Positions 58,029 to 64,000 of a DNA stretch of 64,000 bases are shown one piece after another. Source of the stretch: Filosporella fistucella (taxonomy: Eukaryota > Ascomycota > Leotiomycetes > Helotiales); contig JAQJZZ010000010.1 in the NCBI GenBank assembly GCA_030077755.1, positions 4,154,001 to 4,218,000 on the forward strand. Reading direction: 5' to 3'. The translations under genes were made by a program, and so were the position numbers. Within the stretch, counting starts at the first letter, position 1; each line of letters starts with the position of its first letter. The notes under the pieces were generated by a model. The model saw only the letters and a program-made list of their open reading frames with translations. It was not told the DNA's origin and made no database searches.

Positions 58029-59450
58029 ATGTCTTCGCCAATCTCAAACTTCAGCAAGCTGTCTCTTACGCAAAGAATGCAATCCTCTCGGGGACAGTCA
58101 TATGGGCAATCCAGTCGAAAGGGTAAAGGCAGAGCCTCATCATTTGATAACGACCCTTCTACCTCGGATGAGAGCTCTGGAGAAAGATCGGGGTCTGACG
58201 AGGAGTCAGGATCTGACGATGACATCGAAGAAGGCACAGATATCGTCTCCAATGGCCACGTCTTCGCTCTTGATCATTGCCGACAGTATGGCACCAGATA
58301 TGCTTTCCAAATTGCATGCGCGGAGGTGGAGAGGTTTAGCATCAGGATCAGCACCACCGATGCTGGTCGACCTTCGTGCACTTGCAAAGAGGGAGGGGCA
58401 TGCGGACACATCAATTGGCTTCTTGGGCAACTCTCCCACACTAGACCACAACCTTTTGAGGATATCACTGTCTCGCCGTACGACCAAATATCCGCCATTG
58501 GTATCAGCAAGGTCTGCGAGAAACTGCAGTGGGAACTCAGAGAAGGAACCAATTCAGATACCGAAGAAACCCAGTGGGAACTGAGAAAGGCTTATAATGC
58601 TTCCGGATTCAGGCAAACGAGAGGGATGATCCGACACCGCCTGGAAGTTGTGAGGGATATTATGGCTGCGTTATCTCCATATGTACGAGATGATTATCGC
58701 AAAGATCTCTTCGAGGGCTCAGATGATATTTCATTAGAATCAATTTACGTGCAGAGCGATCTAGAAGCCACGGTATCAAAACTCCTCATTATCGACGACG
58801 ACTTGTTCAACCAATTCCAAAAAATTGTACCCCGGGACCTTCGTGCTCAAGAAGATTTTCGCAAAATGGGTACAAAGGCAATTGCCGCATGCGATTCCCT
58901 TGACACGTATTGTCAGGTTGGGCCTGCGTCAGGTGACCATGATGTGATATGGTGCGCTCAATCACTGGTAGACATCGTGGAATCTATCAGTGCCAGCGTT
59001 GCAGCGCGACAGCCTCTTAGCCCAGCTTCCAGGGAGGAAGCTGCGAAATCATTAGTCACCATTCTCAGAATGGTCGTCCGTGATCGAAATCATGATGTTT
59101 ATCAAAATTTGACTTGGCCCAGACATCGAAAACATGCGGAACCTCAAATTGACAGAAATCTTTACCAGCGCCTGATCGGGTCTATGTCTCGATCAAATCC
59201 CGCCGGCGGGAATTTTGTCATCAAGGCTCTACTTGACCTCCCTGAAGCAAAGTCTTTCGCAGACGAGTTGGAGGACATTCTCGGAACGCTGAAGACCATT
59301 GGTTGGGGCCCAGCACCTTCGGCATATACGGACAAATTGTCTGCTCTCATCACCCAGCTAAAAGGTAGCACTGACCAAGTTGCGGCATCCTCGTCTGGCG
59401 GCAAGAGACCGGCTGGCACGTTTGACAGGAAAGTGAAGCGGATGAAGTGA
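58029..59450 (+). CDS. SWIM-type zinc-finger protein
   Basis: Single exon, 473 aa from the ATG at 58029. An acidic/Ser-rich N-terminus (about 35-70, DESSGERSGSDEESGSDDD) precedes a SWIM finger, C-x-C-x5-C-x-H, with ligands about C117, C119, C125 and H127 in PSCTCKEGGACGHINWLL. SWIM domains bind DNA or protein. The remaining 330 residues are mostly helical, with a segment SRSNPAGGNFVIKALLDLPEAKSF, and the tail is basic (GGKRPAGTFDRKVKRMK), a possible nuclear localisation signal. It resembles uncharacterised fungal SWIM proteins; a function in recombination, as for Sws1/Shu2, is not supported by anything else visible. It sits between the two alcohol dehydrogenase genes. Confidence 0.8.
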   Translation: MSSPISNFSKLSLTQRMQSSRGQSYGQSSRKGKGRASSFDNDPSTSDESSGERSGSDEESGSDDDIEEGTDIVSNGHVFALDHCRQYGTRYAFQIACAEVERFSIRISTTDAGRPSCTCKEGGACGHINWLLGQLSHTRPQPFEDITVSPYDQISAIGISKVCEKLQWELREGTNSDTEETQWELRKAYNASGFRQTRGMIRHRLEVVRDIMAALSPYVRDDYRKDLFEGSDDISLESIYVQSDLEATVSKLLIIDDDLFNQFQKIVPRDLRAQEDFRKMGTKAIAACDSLDTYCQVGPASGDHDVIWCAQSLVDIVESISASVAARQPLSPASREEAAKSLVTILRMVVRDRNHDVYQNLTWPRHRKHAEPQIDRNLYQRLIGSMSRSNPAGGNFVIKALLDLPEAKSFADELEDILGTLKTIGWGPAPSAYTDKLSALITQLKGSTDQVAASSSGGKRPAGTFDRKVKRMK

Positions 59451-59949
59451 ATTCCCATAGCTGCTATGGGTTTAATACTCTGGACAGGGCACCAGACTCG
59501 ATCTTCTTCTCTCCTTTTCTTGGATTCTATGTTCATTTTTAGTACATTGACTTCTCCTTCTCTTTTGTTGAATGCTAGCGGTTTCCAACAACTTGTCAAC
59601 AGATGTGTATCTTTGGTAACCGCCTTCGTTTCTTCCTTATTGTTGCAGGTCATCAAGTTTATATAACCTATTGTTTCAAACATCCCAAAACAATGTCACG
59701 TGACACGTGACTATTTCGAGCCTTACTATGGATTGGTGAAAATGCAAGAAATGAACGTTCCATTTTATGAAAGATTGATAAGTCGTCAAGGAGTCTTCTA
59801 CTCAGATCAATACATTATCATTAATCCTTCTTCCGCAGCCGCCCCATTCCCCCGGTTGAGCTAGCTGTAAACAGCAACGGTCACACTGGATACCATGTTC
59901 GCTTCTTTGCTCCTCCAATATTTCGAAGTCGTGAATAACTCATGGCTTG
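59451..59949. other. Convergent 3' region
   Basis: About 500 nt between the SWIM-gene stop and the second alcohol dehydrogenase stop. It contains CACGTGACACGTGAC near 59698-59711, a tandem CACGTG-type element. No gene is seen. Confidence 0.4.
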
Positions 59950-61727
59950 TCAAACCATTTGGAGGCCAGATTTCTTCCCCTTTTCAATAGCTTCTGGATT
60001 TATTATGATGACGGGCTTTCCCTGCATCTTCCCAGAGTGTGCTAGCTCCACAGCCTTGTGGATTTCGCGGATGCCGTTGAAGGTATTTGACTTCAGTTTG
60101 ATATTGTATTTAGATACAGTTTCGAGCATCTTCTTGCATTCCCCACGGGATCCTCACAGTCTGTCAGCCTAGAAGCTACCCAAGGACCATAGCAAGCTAT
60201 TTACCGACAAGACTGCCTTGAATTTTTACATCCCTAAATACGGGTTCGGCGAAAGGTACGCTCACATTCGTCGGCTGAGCAATTTGGACCAGGACACCTG
60301 GGTTTTGCCGAAAAAGTAAACCACACGCGTCAGACAAGATGGATAGCTACTCGGCATTCAAACTTACCATGCATCTTTGTCACAGCTGCGCCAGTGGCTG
60401 CTGCTGAATCATGGTCGGAGACATTGAGGGTGGCATCTGCTCCTTGACCACTAGTAACACCTGTGTAGTAATTCAGCATCTCCATATGAAGCGAACGTTG
60501 GGATGAGAGCCAGGGTACGAGGCTTGGGTCATGCTGGTCTCATGAAATGACATAAATCACAGTGTAGGAATTAACATACTATGAACAACTTTTACAAATT
60601 CTGTTTTGCCCTTCCGAGCGTCCACAACAGTATCCGCGCCGCACTACGACAAGTTAGCTCTGCCATTCACCTATAACAGTAGAGAGGGCTAATTCATGGT
60701 AGCACTCGTGTTGCAGGAAATAATAGAAGATGGAGGCGGTGGTGTGGAAGGGAAATGGAAATGGAAATGCAGTGTACTGACATCTGTTGCAAGGGCAGGT
60801 CCTTCGTCTCGAGCATCAATTGCAATGACCTTTAAGCCCAGAGTTTTTGTGAATTGAACTAATAAACTCGTGCCTGGACCACTAGGAATATCTAGAGCTG
60901 ATGATAACATGATAGTGTTGGATTCTATCAAAGTTTTAGCTTACCTCCCAAATGACCAAGTCCTCCCCCACCACCAACGATGGCCACACATTCTCCCGCT
61001 TTCAATGCCGCCATAGCAAGCCCACCCAATACTGTGATGCCAGCACATGCCAATGGGGCAGCTGACTGGAAACTTACATTATCTGGTAGACGACAGAATT
61101 CTCGCCCATCGACGGTTTCGTACTCAGCGAAAGACCCATCTTTTGTGACACCTAGATATTTTGCCTTGGTACAGTATTGTCGATTGCTTTCTGGTCGGTG
61201 CAATCTGCACATACTCCACATCTATGGTATATCAAGCCTGTTGGCGACATAATAAATATTATTAGTTGGTTGCTTCGAGCTATACGGAACAGAAGCGCGA
61301 AACCCGATGAATTATCAAGCTATGCACTCCCCAAATCCGAATTCCAAAATACATTTCCAACAAATAAGCACTTACTGCACAAAACCCTATCGCCAATCTT
61401 GAAATCCTTGATTGCAGACCCAATCCTCACTACAGTACCGGCGCCTTCATGTGAAGCAATACATGGAAGTAGCGTTCCCATAATTCCGTCGGTAACCATG
61501 CCATCTGTATGGCATAACGATCCAACTTCGACTTTGACGAGAAGGCCGTAATCATGTAAATCTTTACCGGGCGTGGGTATCTCACCAATCTCGTACGGCC
61601 TTTTGAACTGTGGAACAGCATATTAGCTTTGTAAAAGGATGGGTGCCTGCAGGTAGAAATTTCCAAAGCTTGGGCATACCTCTATCACTCGAGCAGCAAG
61701 CATTTTCTCGGGAATTTCAGCAGCCAT
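59950..61727 (-). pseudogene. Zinc alcohol dehydrogenase, 8 exons, one-base frameshift
   Basis: Minus strand, exons 61680-61727, 61376-61607, 60945-61237, 60782-60858, 60580-60643, 60368-60460, 60205-60297 and 59950-60152. All junctions are GT-AG and every phase fits if one base is added to exon 3; the restored length would be 367 aa. Motifs: VGSLCHTDGM (catalytic zinc Cys48, His49), IASHEGAGTVV, FKIGDRVLCS, CGVCADC (structural zinc loop), DGSFAEYETVDGREF, GECVAIVGGGGGLGHLG, GLKVIAIDARDEG and SGKMQGKPVIII. At about 61195-61203 the frame of CGVCADCT does not continue into PESNRQYCTKAKYLGV, although the family needs both for the four-Cys zinc loop. One missing G explains it. It is either a recent pseudogene or a sequencing error. 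It is clearly different in sequence and exon pattern from the gene at 53944, so the two are not a recent tandem duplication. Confidence 0.8.
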
Positions 61728-62668
61728 GTTGTGAGAAAGACGATATTTATTATGTGTAGAATACAATACGAATCAAATCAAACATAGGGTAGGCATCAAT
61801 GAAACGGGCGATACATACTTCGACATATAATCTGCAACAAGCATCGGCGATAGTTATCGACTTCTAATTTACGTCAGTCATACTCAGTAGTGCATTTAGA
61901 TTGCGGGGTTTCCTGGAATGTGGGGTTCGAGATGGTATTCTGAAGTAGGTATTTACCATCCTTACCTTATTCTCCACCCGATCACTCCCAAATACCGAAA
62001 TTGGCACAATCAAAGGACCATCTATGTACGGTATCTAACGTAATATGTGTCTACGAAATAGAGTCTATTCCCGATTAGTTAATTTAAGAATACCTAAGCA
62101 GATAATTAGGACGTATTCACCGAGCTAAGATTTGCTATGACATCAAATTGTGCGGAGGTGAATGCACTTGCTCCTGTAGTGCTCGATTTCTCCTTAATTT
62201 CACCAAGATAGCATGGGGTATTTATGAGCTCGGGGCTGTAGTAAGGGATCTATGTTTATTTGCATGACAGAGGCATAAGAGTCCGGGCATATATTAGTAT
62301 TATATAGGAGTGTTCGAATACATATATAAGTTCTGCGTCTCTATGAAAAAAGATATATGAAGTCCCTTGGTCGTGGAAGCTTGGAGTGCTGCTTTCACAT
62401 TGTTGTGCATGTGGGTAACCTATCCCAGTTACAGTGCCGAGAGTGTCTACGGTAGTAACTTGGCACCTCATTAACATCAAGCGTATCTGAATTCCAAAGC
62501 ACATCACAGTCACATCTCGACACTCAAGGAACCTTGCAGCTTCCCGCAACCAACCTGAGGGGATTCTCATCTGTGAATCGGGGGTGTCTCAATCTATACT
62601 TTGCAATAAATCGTGGTGAAGTTGTCACGTTCTTGGTCAATCAAGTCTTGACAGCAAGGCGAGGGACA
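61728..62668. promoter_or_regulatory. Divergent promoter region
   Basis: About 940 nt between the start codons of the second alcohol dehydrogenase and the acid phosphatase. No gene is seen. AT-rich stretches near 62255-62345 could hold core promoter elements. Confidence 0.45.
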
Positions 62669-64000
62669 ATGCCTCTGCCTTCACATGGGCGTAATGGTAA
62701 CTACAAAATGTTAGACGAGCAAAGTGGAACATATGAAGGGACGAAAAGTCTGCACTCCTCGTCCAAGGGACATAGGATACTCTCAAAGGCTTTTCTCGCT
62801 GTTGTTACAGGCGCGATTCTATACTGTACATTTGCGATGTTATTTGACGATATGCTGCTCCTTGCTGCTGTTGGGGCAGCAAATTCGTAAGTCCATCCCA
62901 TATCCGCATTTTCCTTGAGAATCCGTGAAATATTGATTTTTAATTACTCAATTGCAATACTGATCTTTGCAGCCCGACTCTTGGTGTAGGAACATCCCCA
63001 AAGGCCTCCACGTCATCAGATACACCACAGTATTTTCGTATCTCGCCCGAGCTCTGGGCAGGGTAAGCTGATTTTACCACTCGGTTCAATCCATACGATT
63101 TCCGATCCCAATCCTCCAGACAGTGAGCGAAGTTAGATAGGCTAATTTTGAACAGGCCTACCGCTACGGGAAGGGCGCCATTCCTTGCACAGACAAACCC
63201 AGTGTCATTCGCCCCTACTGTGACTTTTATACCAAACGTGCCTCTAGAGACTGCCCAGCCAATTGCTGGTGGCAACCAAAACCAGAGTGTCTTCCGGCTC
63301 ATGGGGCAATTGTCTCCTTACTCTCCTGGGCCGGGATTCGGGGTTGGAGAGTATCCCTTGCCGCCTGGTGCTGAGATCGTTCAGGTTCAGATGCTGTCTC
63401 GCCATGGATCTCGATATCCGACAACAGGCGACATGTATGAGCTTCCAGCAGATTTCAACCCACCCCCTGTTATAGTATTGATATATTGCAGTGCTAATAC
63501 GTCGTAGTGTCTTTGGTCTAGGAGAAAAAATTAAAAACAATACTGGAAAGTTCAAGGCGACTGGTGCTCTTACTTTCCTCAATACCTGGACGATGGAGCT
63601 AGGAGCTGAGATTCTTGTTCCAAGAGGACGTCAGGAGCTTTTCGAGAGTGGTGTATTGCACTATTACCAATACGCTCAACTTTACAATCCCAACAGCAAA
63701 ATTATTGCTCGTACAACTACCCAAGATCGAATGTTGAAGGTCAGTGCCATCCGTCGTCGTATTTCTAGGACTTAAATGTGAACAGAGCGCAGAGTATTTC
63801 TTAGCTGGATTCTTCGGCCTCGAATGGACAAACAACGCCACTATCGAGGTGATAATTGAGCAAGACGGTTTTAACAACTCGCTTGCTGGCTACAAAAACT
63901 GCAGAAATGCCAGTATGTCGATTCTTACTCTCTATTTGTCAGCGATTCAGGAGGCAAACGGTTTCAAGACGGCCTGGACACTACTCGCCATGCCTTTCTG
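62669..64000 (+). CDS. Histidine acid phosphatase / phytase, membrane-anchored (5' part)
   Basis: Exons 62669-62886, 62973-63062, 63156-63434, 63508-63739 and 63786 onward; the gene runs past the window end. Histidine acid phosphatases release phosphate from phytate or other esters. The signature VQMLSRHGSRYPTTGD is present, with catalytic His about residue 186. It is followed by family blocks FGLGEKIKNNTGKF, TGALTFLNTWTMELGAEILVP, RQELFESGVLHYYQYAQLYNP, IIARTTTQDRMLKSAEYFLAGFFGLEW and GFNNSLAGYKNC. The N-terminus is unusual: about 35 polar residues, then a hydrophobic helix SKAFLAVVTGAILYCTFAMLF, predicting a type II membrane anchor instead of a cleaved signal peptide. Beyond about 63912 the splicing is unclear; an open read-through and a GTATGT donor both exist. 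The second catalytic HD pair lies outside the window. Confidence 0.9.

Overview
This 64 kb window is nuclear DNA from a filamentous ascomycete (Pezizomycotina; Leotiomycetes is my guess from overall protein feel, not something I could test). The reasons are short GT-AG introns of about 40-150 nt with CTAAC/CTGAC-type branch points near the acceptor, genes on both strands without operons, long gene-free intergenic DNA, a fungal Zn2Cys6 regulator, a Shr3-type permease chaperone, a DUF3074 protein and a fungal-type molybdenum cofactor sulfurase. I see no prokaryotic operon, phage, CRISPR array, tRNA or rRNA gene.

Layout. 1-7.1 kb is a compact housekeeping block: the 3' end of an unrecognised gene, lumazine synthase (riboflavin, minus), a DUF3074 protein, GAR formyltransferase (purines, minus), a THO-complex THOC5-like subunit, and a cupredoxin-domain membrane protein split by five introns. 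7.6-8.9 kb is a BTB/POZ gene whose frame is broken. 8.9-18.3 kb is almost gene-free except for one conserved-looking small protein (13.8-14.5 kb) behind a pyrimidine-rich leader. 18.3-20.2 kb holds a divergent pair: a Shr3-like chaperone and a membrane-anchored SRPBCC protein. 20.2-25.5 kb is a gene desert containing a degenerate 16-nt periodic array. 25.6-26.8 kb is a cysteine-rich single-pass membrane protein. 30.8-33.0 kb is a PRO1/NosA-type Zn2Cys6 regulator of sexual development, separated by a 7 kb regulatory-looking gap full of simple repeats from a divergent SAM-PH (Boi-type polarity) gene at 40.0-42.4 kb.

43.2-64 kb is denser: a mitoribosomal SOD-fold protein divergent from molybdenum cofactor sulfurase, a dead dienelactone hydrolase-like gene, a secreted protein, a bZIP regulator, a 17-exon zinc alcohol dehydrogenase, a SWIM-finger protein, a second intron-rich alcohol dehydrogenase with a one-base frameshift, and the 5' part of a membrane-anchored histidine acid phosphatase/phytase that runs off the window.

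Several genes are invisible to simple ORF calling because their exons are tiny; I rebuilt them by splice phase and family motifs. The most notable biology is the apparent decay in progress: three genes carry clear lesions (BTB, hydrolase, second alcohol dehydrogenase), and the otherwise perfectly spliceable first alcohol dehydrogenase has one GT donor reading GA. All family assignments are by eye from motifs; no search was run.
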